Part shown: positions 24,910 through 33,674 of the stretch, in pieces
Numbering within the stretch: position 1 is the first letter of the stretch
Layout: each line of letters starts with the position of its first letter
Assembly: GCA_023145935.1 (NCBI GenBank)
Contig: JAGLDB010000002.1
Location: 1 to 35,949, forward strand
From: Candidatus Sabulitectum sp.
GTDB lineage: Bacteria > Fermentibacterota > Fermentibacteria > Fermentibacterales > Fermentibacteraceae
Length of the DNA stretch: 35,949 nt
Reading direction: 5' to 3'
Position numbers and translations under genes: made by a program
Notes under the pieces: generated by a model
What the model was told of the DNA's origin: nothing
The model's input: the letters and a program-made list of their open reading frames with translations, nothing else
The model's database searches: none

Positions 24910-24927
24910 TGACACCATGTGGTGACA
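24910..24927. promoter_or_regulatory. Candidate TetR operator, 18-base imperfect palindrome
   Basis: TGACACCATGTGGTGACA pairs at seven of nine positions (CACCA/TGGTG core plus TG/CA ends). It lies at about +3 to +20 of the predicted transcript, between promoter and the TetR start, the usual place for an autoregulatory TetR-family operator. Confidence 0.5.
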
Positions 24928-24949
24928 TTTTCTTTGAGGAGTTGTGACA

Positions 24950-25552
24950 ATGAACAGAAATTCCGAGAAAACAAAATACAGAATATTGAAAGGCCTTGAA
25001 GAACTCATAACCCGTGAAGGTTTCACCGGAGTGGGAGTGAATGCAGTAGCCAGAGAAGCTGGTGTGGACAAGGTTCTTATATACAGATATTTCGGATCCA
25101 TGGAAGGACTTCTTAGAGCATTCGCCGATGAGAAGGAATTCTGCCCGCAGGTTGCAGATCTGCTTCACGACATTCCAGAGGAAGCTCCTCAATATGAAGT
25201 CGCAACCCGTATTGTTTTAGAACATGTCAGGGCATTACAGAATAGCCCACTGGCTCAAGAACTTGCATGCTGGGAGCTTACAGAGCAGAATCCTCTCACC
25301 GTTCTATTCGGAAAGGAAATGGAGAATGGTGCCATGAAAGCCCTTGCAGACAGGGGCATCATTCCAGATGAGGATGTGATCACCCTGTCAGTGATAGTTC
25401 TGTGTGGTCTTCAATATCTTGTTCTCCGAGGTAGAAACAACAATCCGATGATGGATATAGACTATTCCAAACCAGAGACCAGAGAAAAGGTTGAGCGGGT
25501 GATCGCTACAATGATGAAGGCTTTTTTCAAATCCAGGGGGCCGATAAAGTGA
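24950..25552 (+). CDS. TetR-family transcriptional regulator
   Basis: A 200-residue regulator. The N-terminal HTH (about residues 6-50: LEELITREGFTGVGVNAVAREAGVDK then LIYRYFGSMEGLL) has the TetR recognition-helix form. The remaining helical domain is the ligand-binding part; the ligand cannot be read. GAGGAG (24936-24941) is eight bases before ATG 24950, which is preferred over GTG 24944. The stop overlaps the GTG start of the adaptor gene, so the three genes form one operon; the repressor probably controls its own operon through the palindrome at 24910-24927, with relief when a drug or metabolite binds. Confidence 0.88.
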   Translation: MNRNSEKTKYRILKGLEELITREGFTGVGVNAVAREAGVDKVLIYRYFGSMEGLLRAFADEKEFCPQVADLLHDIPEEAPQYEVATRIVLEHVRALQNSPLAQELACWELTEQNPLTVLFGKEMENGAMKALADRGIIPDEDVITLSVIVLCGLQYLVLRGRNNNPMMDIDYSKPETREKVERVIATMMKAFFKSRGPIK

Positions 25553-26613
25553 AGAATTTTTTCCATCACGCTGTTTTTCTGTTAATCCTGCTAATTGCCG
25601 GTTGCGCCAAGGAGGGTAACTCAGGCAGAGAAGCAATACCGGTAACTGTGTATATCCCGGAGCCGTCAATGATATCAGAAACTGTTCTTGCGCCATGCAG
25701 GCTTGAGGCAGGCTCAGAAGCTGTTGTTTCTGTGTCGGTCTTAAGCGTGGTCGAAGAGGTTCTGGTCACAGCAGGAGACACAGTAGTAGCAGGCCAGAGG
25801 CTTGTAGTGCTCCGTACTGATGATCTTCAGAGGGCATCGATCTGCGATGCAGCAGCAATTCTTACAGCTGCAAGAGCAGCTTCAGAGTATGCCCACGGAA
25901 ATCTTCAAAGAGCTCTTGAACTAGTTGAAACGGGCGCAATGAGTGCCGGTGAATTTGACCGGATCGATACAGAAGCAAGAGCATCAGAAGCAACTTACTA
26001 CCAAGCTGTTGCAGTTTACGATCTATCTTCTACAACAGCCAGGAACGGCTATGTTCTTGCTCCTTTTGACGGTGTGGTAGGAAGGGTTATTGCCACTCAG
26101 GGAAGCAGGACCCAGGGGCCACTCATGAGCATTTTCGGTACAGAGACAATAAGAGCTCAACTGCTGGTGGCTCCCGGACATATTCACAGGCTTAAGAATG
26201 GCTTACCAGTTGTGTTTATTACAGATCATTTTCCGGGCAGAGTTTTTCCTGGATCGGTTGTTTCTGTTTCGGAAACGGCAGATGTTGTTTCGGGCCTGGT
26301 AGCACTGACAGTTCAGTTTAACGATACTACTTCATCTTTAATACCGGGTCTTTCAGGCATGGCTATGATCTCCCTTGAAACCAGGGAGGATGTACTGGTT
26401 CTTCCCGGCAGCATGATGACTTTTATAGACGAGAGTACCATGGAGATATTTCTGGTTCGTGACGGTACTGCTGTTAGGCAGATCGTTAATACCGGAATAA
26501 GGAATGGAATTTCATACGAGATCACTGGTGGTCTTCAGCCAGGAGATTCCGTGATCGATCTGGGGCATACGCTTGTCTCTGAAGGCATGGAGGTAAGGGT
26601 GGTTGAACAATGA
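25549..26613 (+). CDS. RND efflux periplasmic adaptor lipoprotein
   Basis: A 354-residue membrane fusion protein. The lipobox LIAGC (Cys19) shows inner-membrane-anchored lipoprotein export. The core has a lipoyl-like barrel-sandwich half (VVSVSVLSVVEEVLVTAGDTVVAGQ), a short alpha-hairpin (about 95-150), the second half (YVLAPFDGVVGRVIATQGSRT), a beta-barrel (about 190-280) and a membrane-proximal domain (about 290-354). The hairpin is shorter than in MexA or AcrA, as in adaptors of other RND branches. GTG start overlaps the TetR stop; its TGA overlaps the pump ATG (ATGA). No outer-membrane TolC-like gene lies in the window, so that partner must come from elsewhere. Confidence 0.9.
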   Translation: MKNFFHHAVFLLILLIAGCAKEGNSGREAIPVTVYIPEPSMISETVLAPCRLEAGSEAVVSVSVLSVVEEVLVTAGDTVVAGQRLVVLRTDDLQRASICDAAAILTAARAASEYAHGNLQRALELVETGAMSAGEFDRIDTEARASEATYYQAVAVYDLSSTTARNGYVLAPFDGVVGRVIATQGSRTQGPLMSIFGTETIRAQLLVAPGHIHRLKNGLPVVFITDHFPGRVFPGSVVSVSETADVVSGLVALTVQFNDTTSSLIPGLSGMAMISLETREDVLVLPGSMMTFIDESTMEIFLVRDGTAVRQIVNTGIRNGISYEITGGLQPGDSVIDLGHTLVSEGMEVRVVEQ

Positions 26614-29600
26614 ATCTTTCCGGACTTGTGGTCAAGAGAAAAATAACATTCCTCATGGTGTTCATTCTTATGGGATCAGCGGGAATCTTCGCTCTGACCC
26701 AGCTGGGCCTGGATTACTTTCCCAAGGTGGATGTGGGGCAGATCCTCATCGTCACCATTCTTCCAGGAGGCGCTCCCGAAGAAGTTGAAAATCTTGTTAC
26801 CAAGGTAATTGAAGATGCAGTTTCAGGGGTTGAGGGAGTGAGTTCGGTAGAATCTTCTTCCGGCAACTCAACCAGCGGTATTACGGTTTATGTATCTTCT
26901 TCCGCTGATATTGAAGCGGTTGAAAGGGACATCAAAGAGGCAGTAGAGCTTGCTAAGAATGCTCTGCCTGATCAGGCTATGGAACCGGTGATCAAGGCCA
27001 TGGAATCCAGTATGAAGCCTCTGGTTATCGTTGGTGTCAGCAGCGACAATTTGAACAGTGGAGAGCTTAGACAACTGGTTTCTGAGGAGATCGGGCCAAT
27101 CCTCAGTAGAGTATCAGGCGTTGCCTCCAGTACCATTTCAGGTGGAGAGGTACGGCAGATAAATATTTCTGTTAATCCTGTTCTGCTTGCAGACAGGGGC
27201 ATTTCTCTTCTACAGGTTTACGGGGCTCTGCAATCTGTTCAGGGTGATCAACCAGGTGGAGATATCGATTCTGAGGGAACTGAGATCTACATCAGTGTGA
27301 AGTCCGGTTTTACATCATCTGAGCAACTGGGTGATGTTGTGATCGGCAGCACCGGTGGTTTTCCAGTTCATCTAAGAGATGTATCCGAAGTAACAGACGG
27401 CAGCCGGGATCAGAGCAGCACCAGCAGACTGGATGGAGAGAACTCGGTAGTTCTGATTCTGCGCAAAAGTGGTGATGCCAATACGGTAAATACCTGCCGC
27501 CTTCTTGAAGAACAAATTGCGGAGACTGCTGTGAATTACTCAGGAACCCTTGATATGGACATAATCTACTCACAGAAGGATTTTGTTCTGGATTCCACCA
27601 GAAGCCTTCTTATTACTGGGATCCAGGCAATCTTTCTTGCGGCAGCGGTTCTTATGTTCTTTCTTGGGTCGGCTGTAAATGCAGGAATTGTAAGTATATC
27701 AATGCCTCTTTCCTTTATCTCCACATTTGCTGCCATGTATCTTTTCGGCGTGAATTTGAACATAATGAGTCTGGCAGGACTCAGTATTTCCATCGGTATG
27801 ATCGTTGATAATTCGGTAGTTGTTCTGGAGAATATTCACAGGAGAAGGCGTGAAGGAGCTGCCCGCGAAGAGGCTGCGTCTCATGGAGCCTCCCAGGTGG
27901 GCATGGCTGTTACAGCATCTACGCTCACAACTGTTGCTGTTTTTATACCGATGTTGTTTGTTAAGGGGATGACCGGACAGATATTCAGAGACTTGAGTAT
28001 TACCATTGCCTCTGCTCTGTTCATCTCTCTTTTTCTTGCACTTACACTGGTTCCGCTTCTGGCTTCAAGGTCAGGGAATCTGATAAAGAAGCACAGTGAT
28101 AAATCTCCTGCAGCACGGATAGATAAAGGACTTCGGAAGCTTGATGTCCGGTACGAGCGGATACTTACCTACTGCACAGCTCACAAGACAAAGGTTCTTT
28201 TGCCTGTTGTTCTTTTGTTTTTCCTCTCTATGTTTCTTTTCCGTTTTGTTCCATCATCGTTCCTGCCCGATATTCAGGAGGGAATAATTGACATTACAAT
28301 CAGCCTCCCCACTGGGACAAATCTTGCTCAAACAGACAGTTTTGCAATGGCAATGGAAGATTCTCTTGCAGCCCTGTTCCAACCAGGAGATCTTGGACAT
28401 CTGGTGGTTGATGTGGGGAAAGCCGAGGGAATGGGTGCCATGTTCGGTTCTGATGCCACATGTAGGATAGTTATGACCTGCTACCTTATACCCGAGGAAC
28501 AAAGAGAAACCGGCGTGGAAGAATATGCGACTGCAATGCGTACGATCCTTTCAAATACACCAGGTATCAGATTTGCAGTAAGAACTGGAGCTCCAGTAGG
28601 TAACGAATTCCCCATTCAAATCAATCTGTTTGGTTCGGATCTGGACACATTGAAAATACTTGGTGATCGTGTACGAGATAACCTTGATCTGGTCCCTGGA
28701 ACCACTGGTGAAGTTTCTTCACTGGAAGACTGGTTCACACAGATCGATTACATCCCTGACGATGGAATTCTTTCACTAAGGGGTTATTCCAGAGCGCAGT
28801 TGGCGTCTGAGATCACAATTGGAATGCTGGGAATGAATGCAACGACAGTAAATGATAACGGAACTGATGTTGATGTGAATCTGAGGTATGCCGAAAGATA
28901 TCGTTCTACCCGGGAATCGGTTGCTGCAATAACTGTGAACGGTGCCCCTCTTGACTTCTGGGGAAGGTTTGTTACCTCTTTATCTCCCAATAAAATAGGC
29001 AGACTTGACAGAAGCAGGGTGGTGAGTGTTTTTTGCAGACTGGACGGCAGACCACTGGGAGGAGTTGCAGCAGATGTGCAGGCTATGATGGACACTCTTG
29101 ATCTGGGAGATACCCGCTGGGAAGTCACAGGAGATATAACGGATCAGAAGGAATCGTTTGGAAGCATGGGGCTGGCCATACTTGTTGCGATCATGCTTGT
29201 ATACATGGTTATGGCTGCTCAGTTCGAGTCACTGCTTGAACCATTCATTCTTATTTTTGAAATACCACTTGCCCTTATCGGTGTTGTATGGATTCTTCTT
29301 CTCACAGGAACCACAATGGGCATGACTTCTCTGGTTGGAATACTGATGCTTATCGGAATTGTTGTGAACAATGGAATTGTTCTGGTGGATTTCGCTAATG
29401 GTCTTAAACGAGAAAGCAGTATTTCTGCAAGAGAAGCCATTATTCAGGCAGGCAGAATTCGATTGAAACCAATCCTCATGACTGCCAGTACGACTATCCT
29501 GGCGCTTGTTCCTCTTTCAATGGGTGGTACCAGTAGTGCGGCATTATGGGCTCCAATGGCAAGAACCGTTATAGGGGGCATGCTTGTTGCAACGCCACTT

Positions 29601-29657
29601 ACTCTTGTGGTTCTTCCCATCCTGTATGTGATGATGAACCGGTGGCGCAGAGAATAA
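26610..29657 (+). CDS. RND efflux pump, inner-membrane transporter
   Basis: A 1015-residue resistance-nodulation-division transporter. The first helix is at about residues 11-29, followed by a large periplasmic porter domain (PN1/PN2, including the docking loop DRGISLLQVYGALQS), helices 2-6 (about 331-480), a second porter domain (about 540-830) and helices 8-12 to the C-terminus. The helix 4 proton-relay motif reads GMIVDNSVVVLENI (Asp400, Asn401): the first Asp is present and the second is Asn, as in many non-enterobacterial pumps. GIVVNNGIVLVDFANGLKR in the C-half is the matching symmetric helix. Length is typical. Starts on an ATGA overlap with the adaptor. Likely substrates are hydrophobic or amphiphilic drugs, or lipids; not determinable here. 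Confidence 0.93.
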   Translation: MNLSGLVVKRKITFLMVFILMGSAGIFALTQLGLDYFPKVDVGQILIVTILPGGAPEEVENLVTKVIEDAVSGVEGVSSVESSSGNSTSGITVYVSSSADIEAVERDIKEAVELAKNALPDQAMEPVIKAMESSMKPLVIVGVSSDNLNSGELRQLVSEEIGPILSRVSGVASSTISGGEVRQINISVNPVLLADRGISLLQVYGALQSVQGDQPGGDIDSEGTEIYISVKSGFTSSEQLGDVVIGSTGGFPVHLRDVSEVTDGSRDQSSTSRLDGENSVVLILRKSGDANTVNTCRLLEEQIAETAVNYSGTLDMDIIYSQKDFVLDSTRSLLITGIQAIFLAAAVLMFFLGSAVNAGIVSISMPLSFISTFAAMYLFGVNLNIMSLAGLSISIGMIVDNSVVVLENIHRRRREGAAREEAASHGASQVGMAVTASTLTTVAVFIPMLFVKGMTGQIFRDLSITIASALFISLFLALTLVPLLASRSGNLIKKHSDKSPAARIDKGLRKLDVRYERILTYCTAHKTKVLLPVVLLFFLSMFLFRFVPSSFLPDIQEGIIDITISLPTGTNLAQTDSFAMAMEDSLAALFQPGDLGHLVVDVGKAEGMGAMFGSDATCRIVMTCYLIPEEQRETGVEEYATAMRTILSNTPGIRFAVRTGAPVGNEFPIQINLFGSDLDTLKILGDRVRDNLDLVPGTTGEVSSLEDWFTQIDYIPDDGILSLRGYSRAQLASEITIGMLGMNATTVNDNGTDVDVNLRYAERYRSTRESVAAITVNGAPLDFWGRFVTSLSPNKIGRLDRSRVVSVFCRLDGRPLGGVAADVQAMMDTLDLGDTRWEVTGDITDQKESFGSMGLAILVAIMLVYMVMAAQFESLLEPFILIFEIPLALIGVVWILLLTGTTMGMTSLVGILMLIGIVVNNGIVLVDFANGLKRESSISAREAIIQAGRIRLKPILMTASTTILALVPLSMGGTSSAALWAPMARTVIGGMLVATPLTLVVLPILYVMMNRWRRE

Positions 29658-29670
29658 TTAACCGAGAAGT

Positions 29671-29699
29671 AAAAGAGGCGGAGCTGCGAGGCTCCGCCT
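29671..29699 (-). terminator. Terminator of the aminotransferase-bicupin operon
   Basis: A perfect stem of nine bases (AGGCGGAGC at 29676-29684 with GCTCCGCCT at 29691-29699) and a six-base loop. Read on the minus strand it is followed by CTTTTACTT, so it terminates the operon ending at 29716; it also sits 18 bases past the RND pump stop and may slow plus-strand transcription. Confidence 0.8.
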
Positions 29700-29715
29700 G
29701 GAAGATCGTGTAGAG

Positions 29716-30393
29716 TTAAAGCAGCCGGGTGTTTGAAGTAGGCTTCGGAACCTTGACAACAAGCACTCGAAGAACGCTGTTACTCTCATTGTACCAGCAG
29801 TGCGGAATATCCTTTGGGCTTTCAATTACTGTGTCTGCGGAGACAATTTCCTTCTCTTCTCCTACTTCAACAATGCCGGTGCCCTCAAGTACATAGAAGA
29901 ACACGTCCACAGGTGTTATGTGTCGGATTAATTTTTCTCCCGGTTGCATTGTTATCACACTGGACAGAGCATACTCACTCTCGTAAACTCTTCTTACATC
30001 AACCTTGTGCGGGTTATCTGCAGGGGGCTGTTCGGACATTTTTGCAATCTGCACGTTTAATCCAAGCCTTTCTACGTTTTTCTTAAATTTCAGCGCAAGA
30101 ATCATCAGGTCTTCATCAGAGGTCAGGTTTCTCCAGTTCCTTCTGGACTCAGGAAGGCACACTGCGATGCTGTCCGTTGTCAGCTGGTGAGAATTGTTAT
30201 TGACTCCAAGGGTACCTGTGCCGTAGAGAATGAAGAAACACACTTCGAACGGCATATTATGCTGAGGAATAAACCCGCCGGGATGAATTGTGAAGTGCAC
30301 CATCCCAAAGGAATCCGAATCGTAAAAGGATCTCGCGTTGAGGCTTTCAGCTCCTGGGAATATCGGGGCATCGATCAGCTTAAGAGTTTTCAC
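29716..30393 (-). CDS. Bicupin protein of unknown substrate
   Basis: A 225-residue protein with two cupin domains (about 30-105 and 135-215). The first has HPGGFIPQHNMPFEVCFFILYGTGTLGVNN; the second has MQPGEKLIRHITPVDVFFYVLEGTGIVEVG and SPKDIPHCWYNES. Candidate metal ligands are His and Glu residues in each barrel, but the usual GX5HXHX3,4EX6G motif is only partly met: the second domain has one His (RHIT) where HxH is expected. Start is GTG 30393 with GGAGGG about seven bases ahead. It follows the aminotransferase by 14 bases and ends at a strong terminator, so the two genes are an operon. Function may be a dioxygenase, isomerase or sensor; unresolved. Confidence 0.78.
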   Translation of the reverse strand: MKTLKLIDAPIFPGAESLNARSFYDSDSFGMVHFTIHPGGFIPQHNMPFEVCFFILYGTGTLGVNNNSHQLTTDSIAVCLPESRRNWRNLTSDEDLMILALKFKKNVERLGLNVQIAKMSEQPPADNPHKVDVRRVYESEYALSSVITMQPGEKLIRHITPVDVFFYVLEGTGIVEVGEEKEIVSADTVIESPKDIPHCWYNESNSVLRVLVVKVPKPTSNTRLL

Positions 30394-30407
30394 TCAAATC
30401 CCTCCGG

Positions 30408-31601
30408 TTAATCCTTGTATACCTTAAGACCTTCTTTAAGAATCCTCAGAGCTTTTCTCATCTTCTGGTCGGACAGGACAAAAGCAATTCTTATCTGATC
30501 AAGACCAAGTCCCGGTGTGGCATAGAAACCAGCAGCTGGAGCAACCATGGTTGTTTCGCCTTCAAACTGGAAGTCGGTAAGCATCCATGAAGCAAATCTG
30601 TCTGCGCTTTTCACAGGAAGTTGAATGGTTGCGTAAAACGCCCCTTCCGGTTTAAGAAAGAATACGCCGTCCAATCCGGTCATTTCCTCCATCAGTACAT
30701 TTCTTCTGCTCTGGTAAGTGGCAAGGATATCTCTGTAGTAGTTGTCTGTCAGATGATGGTAGATCCAGGCTGCGCCGTGCTGAGCAACAGTTGGAGGGCA
30801 TAACCTTGCCTGTCCCAGCTTTAGAGCAGCATCCATTACCGCCTTGTTTCTGCTTATCATGTTACCGAGTCTTGCCCCGCATGAACTGAACCTTTTGCTT
30901 ATGGAATCCATAACTATAACTCGGTCCTCTATCTCCGGCAGTTCCAGAGTTGAGAGATGAGAGCCTCCGTCAAAAACAAAATCACGATATACCTCGTCGG
31001 AAAGAAGAAAGAGATCATGTTTTCTTACAATGGAGGAGAGGGTTTGAAGCTCCTCAGGCGAGAGAACTGTTCCAGTTGGGTTGTTGGGGCTGCAGATAAG
31101 GATTGCTCTGGTTTTGTCTGTGATCTTTGCTTCTATTTCTTCAGCTTCAGGAAGGTGGAATCCGTTCTCGCATCTGCTGGTAATCGGAACAAGTTTTACT
31201 CCGGCCATTGTTGCAAATCCGTTGTAATTGGTGTAAAAAGGTTCAAAGCATACAACTTCATCACCGTGATCGCATGTTGCCATGAAAGCAAAGAAAATAG
31301 CTTCGGAGCCTCCTGTTGTAATTATGATCTCATCAGAATCAATATCAATTCCAGATCTGGAATAGTAGGTTGCAATAGCTTCTCTTAGCACAGGAAGACC
31401 CTGGCTTGGGCCATAGGCCAGCACTTCAGGAAGACTGTCTTTCAATGCCTTCCAGTAACCATGTGGGGTTGGAATATCGGGTTGTCCTATGTTGAGGTGG
31501 TAAACTGAGATGCCGCGAGCCTTTGCGGCGTTTGCCAGGGGAACAAGTTTCCTGATGGGGGAAGCCTGCATGTCTGCGCATCTGTTGCTGATAGCAGTCA
31601 T
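30408..31601 (-). CDS. Class I aminotransferase (AspC/glutamine-transaminase-like)
   Basis: A 397-residue PLP-dependent fold-type I aminotransferase. Visible residues: GGSEAIFFAF at the phosphate site, SPNNPTG (Asn173), DEVYRDF (Asp202, Tyr205), SISKRFSSCGARLG with the Schiff-base Lys236 and phosphate-contact Arg244, and C-terminal RIAFV with the substrate-carboxylate Arg. ATG 31601 is used; an in-frame GTG at 31637 would start within the first bases of the predicted transcript. The ribosome site (GAAAGG) is weak. It heads an operon with the bicupin. It is divergent from an omega-amidase-like gene, which suggests a glutamine- or asparagine-dependent transaminase, for example in methionine salvage; aspartate aminotransferase is the general alternative. 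Confidence 0.87.
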   Translation of the reverse strand: MTAISNRCADMQASPIRKLVPLANAAKARGISVYHLNIGQPDIPTPHGYWKALKDSLPEVLAYGPSQGLPVLREAIATYYSRSGIDIDSDEIIITTGGSEAIFFAFMATCDHGDEVVCFEPFYTNYNGFATMAGVKLVPITSRCENGFHLPEAEEIEAKITDKTRAILICSPNNPTGTVLSPEELQTLSSIVRKHDLFLLSDEVYRDFVFDGGSHLSTLELPEIEDRVIVMDSISKRFSSCGARLGNMISRNKAVMDAALKLGQARLCPPTVAQHGAAWIYHHLTDNYYRDILATYQSRRNVLMEEMTGLDGVFFLKPEGAFYATIQLPVKSADRFASWMLTDFQFEGETTMVAPAAGFYATPGLGLDQIRIAFVLSDQKMRKALRILKEGLKVYKD

Positions 31602-31653
31602 TCTTTTGCCTTTCGAAAATTCCGTAGAAAAATACACTTACCGGCACACAGTA

Positions 31654-31682
31654 ATTATACTAAGGTATAGTACGAATGCGAA
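31654..31682 (-). promoter_or_regulatory. Promoter candidate of the aminotransferase operon
   Basis: On the minus strand, TTCGCA (31682-31677), a 17-base spacer and a perfect TATAAT (31659-31654). The predicted start near 31647 gives a leader of about 45 bases to ATG 31601. Confidence 0.5.
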
Positions 31683-31711
31683 AATGGTTGACAATATCTA
31701 TATTCGCACTC
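31674..31711. repeat. Inverted repeat between divergent genes
   Basis: GAATGCGAA (31674-31682) and TTCGCACTC (31703-31711) are complementary at eight of nine positions, 20 bases apart (centres 29 bases). The left arm covers the -35 of the minus-strand promoter; a TTGACA (31688-31693) lies between the arms. A regulator bound here could govern both divergent operons. Confidence 0.35.
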
Positions 31712-31730
31712 ACGGGAATGGAGAGAGAAA

Positions 31731-32504
31731 ATGATTATCAGGCTTGCAGAGTTGCCTGTTGCAGGTGACTGGGATTTCTGTATGGCAAGAGCCGTTCATT
31801 CAGTGGGAATAACACCGAAGCCGGATGTGATAGTTTTTCCAGAGCTTTTCTCAATCGGGTTTGTTCTGGATAAGATCCCGGAACTGGCCATAAGGGAAGC
31901 TGATCTTAGAGGTCATGCTCTGTCGAAAGCAGCGCTGGCGCACGGCGTTTCAATAGTGGGAGGAACGCTTCCGGTACGAACCAGCAGAGGAATCATAAAT
32001 ATGCTTCCTGTGTGGGACAGCAAAGGGCAGCTGATACACACAACAGAGAAGTCCCATCTGTTCAGGAATATGGGAGAGGATTCAGTTTTCACAGCAGGAA
32101 CTCCTTCAGGTGTTTTTCAAATCAACGGGATCACTGCTGGTGCCTCTGTCTGCTATGACCTTAGATTCCCGGAGTTATTCAGAAGGCATACACTCAAGGG
32201 TGCAAGAATCATCTTTCTGCCTGCGCAATGGCCGGAGCCAAGGATTGAACTGTTTCGCAGTTTCTTAAGAGCACGGGCAGGGGAAGCTCAGGTTTTCTTT
32301 GTGGGATGCAACCTTGGCGGGGATCATCTGGGTGTTAGATTCAGAGGAGGCGGCGGGATAGCTTCACCGGCAGGGAAGATGCTCAAGTGGATGGACACAG
32401 GTGAATATCTGAGAGACTTTGATGTAGATATGAATGAGGTAGACATAGTCAGAAATCGTATTGCGTGCCTTGAGGACAGAAGACCCGAAATCTACGGAGT
32501 ATAA
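31731..32504 (+). CDS. Nitrilase-superfamily amidase, omega-amidase/YafV-like
   Basis: A 257-residue carbon-nitrogen hydrolase. The Glu-Lys-Cys triad is complete: Glu38 in VFPELF, Lys107 in EKSHLF, Cys141 in VCYDLRFPELFR. The segment LPAQWPEPRIELFRSFLRARAGEAQVFFVGCN resembles the YafV/Nit2 omega-amidase branch (ANWPxPR...LLxARAIENQ...GCN), which removes the amide nitrogen of 2-oxoglutaramate or 2-oxosuccinamate left by glutamine or asparagine transamination. GGAGAG lies just upstream of ATG 31731. It is divergent from an aminotransferase, an arrangement that fits that pathway. Two bases separate its stop from the permease gene. Substrate assignment is inference from branch similarity and context. 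Confidence 0.85.
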   Translation: MIIRLAELPVAGDWDFCMARAVHSVGITPKPDVIVFPELFSIGFVLDKIPELAIREADLRGHALSKAALAHGVSIVGGTLPVRTSRGIINMLPVWDSKGQLIHTTEKSHLFRNMGEDSVFTAGTPSGVFQINGITAGASVCYDLRFPELFRRHTLKGARIIFLPAQWPEPRIELFRSFLRARAGEAQVFFVGCNLGGDHLGVRFRGGGGIASPAGKMLKWMDTGEYLRDFDVDMNEVDIVRNRIACLEDRRPEIYGV

Positions 32505-32506
32505 GT

Positions 32507-33673
32507 ATGGCTGAGAAAAAGATTGACCTGTTCAAGACCTCTCTGGGGATCGTTTCAATACTTATTATTGCAGTAATAATGAAATTGGGGGCGACAATCT
32601 TTGTTAAGATCGCAATTGCGGGATTTTTCGCTCTTTTAATATCTCCTGCAGTTAAGAGAACAACTGCATGGGTAGATACTTTATTTAGACGGATGTTCAA
32701 AAAATATCGCAGGCGCAGCAGATCAAGTCACTCCGGGCTTGCGGATGTTATAGGGACTGCTCTGGTGCTTGTAATGGCACTTTCCATAATATCTGTATTC
32801 TTCTTTCTTATATATGGAACTCTGAATATGATGGTGGGCAGGAAAGACGATATGATCAGTAATGTGGTCACACCGGTGGTCGATTTTGTGGAAAGTGCGC
32901 AGAATGAATGGATTCCGGATGTTTACAGTCGTCTTGGAATGAATCAGATAGAGCCGGTTCCTGTTCTTCCTGATTCGATTCATTTCCTTGGAAAGACCTC
33001 ACCCGGTATTAGTGACTCATCTTTCTCGCTGACTTCACTTGCTCCTACTGCAGCCGGTCTTGTGGGATCGGTCTCCAGTGGTCTGTTCAATTCGGTAATT
33101 ATAATTATGCTGACTGTTTTTATGGTAAACGGCAGAAGGATCTTTTCTCAGAAGATAAAGAAGATGGATGGTGAGCTCCATACCAGGTATCAGAAAATGA
33201 TAGCTGGCGTTGAGAGGATTCCAAGAAAATATCTTCTTGCAAAACTCGTTACCAGCGGATTAACCGGTTTGCTTATCGGCGTGGCCCTGCTGGTGATGGG
33301 GTTCCAGCTTGAAGAGGCCATCATCTGGGGTACTACGGCAATGGTGTTTAACTTCATACCTTTCTTCGGTTCGCTGGTTGCAGGGGTTATGATCGCCCTT
33401 TACGCTATGTCTGTTCAGGGAATCCAGCATGGATTTATTGCTGCTGGAGTTGTTCTACTGGTCAATAATCTGGTATCAAATGTTATTGAGCCAAATTATT
33501 TCGGGGATGTTCTTCCCATCGGAAAGGTTACAATCCTGTTGTGCGTTATCATATGGGGTTACATATGGGGGCTTCTTGGCGTTTTTCTTGCAGTCCCCCT
33601 TACAATTATCATTAAAGTATTGTTAGAACACTCAATCGGAAGAAATTCCCTGGTAATATTTATGGAGGTTTAA
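32507..33673 (+). CDS. AI-2E/PerM-type family permease
   Basis: A 388-residue inner-membrane protein of the AI-2E transporter (UPF0118/PerM) family. Helices are at about residues 12-48 (a pair), 85-108, 190-210 and 245-388, with an extracytoplasmic segment between about 108 and 190. The C-terminal block NVIEPNYFGDVLPIGKVTILLCVIIWGYIWGLLGVFLAVPLTIIIKVLLEH is the family hallmark. The family includes an autoinducer-2 exporter, sodium/proton antiporters and many proteins of unknown substrate, so no transport role is claimed. GGAG (32496-32499) lies ahead of the ATG. Tightly packed in an operon with the amidase and the peptidase. Confidence 0.85.
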   Translation: MAEKKIDLFKTSLGIVSILIIAVIMKLGATIFVKIAIAGFFALLISPAVKRTTAWVDTLFRRMFKKYRRRSRSSHSGLADVIGTALVLVMALSIISVFFFLIYGTLNMMVGRKDDMISNVVTPVVDFVESAQNEWIPDVYSRLGMNQIEPVPVLPDSIHFLGKTSPGISDSSFSLTSLAPTAAGLVGSVSSGLFNSVIIIMLTVFMVNGRRIFSQKIKKMDGELHTRYQKMIAGVERIPRKYLLAKLVTSGLTGLLIGVALLVMGFQLEEAIIWGTTAMVFNFIPFFGSLVAGVMIALYAMSVQGIQHGFIAAGVVLLVNNLVSNVIEPNYFGDVLPIGKVTILLCVIIWGYIWGLLGVFLAVPLTIIIKVLLEHSIGRNSLVIFMEV

Positions 33674-33674
33674 A

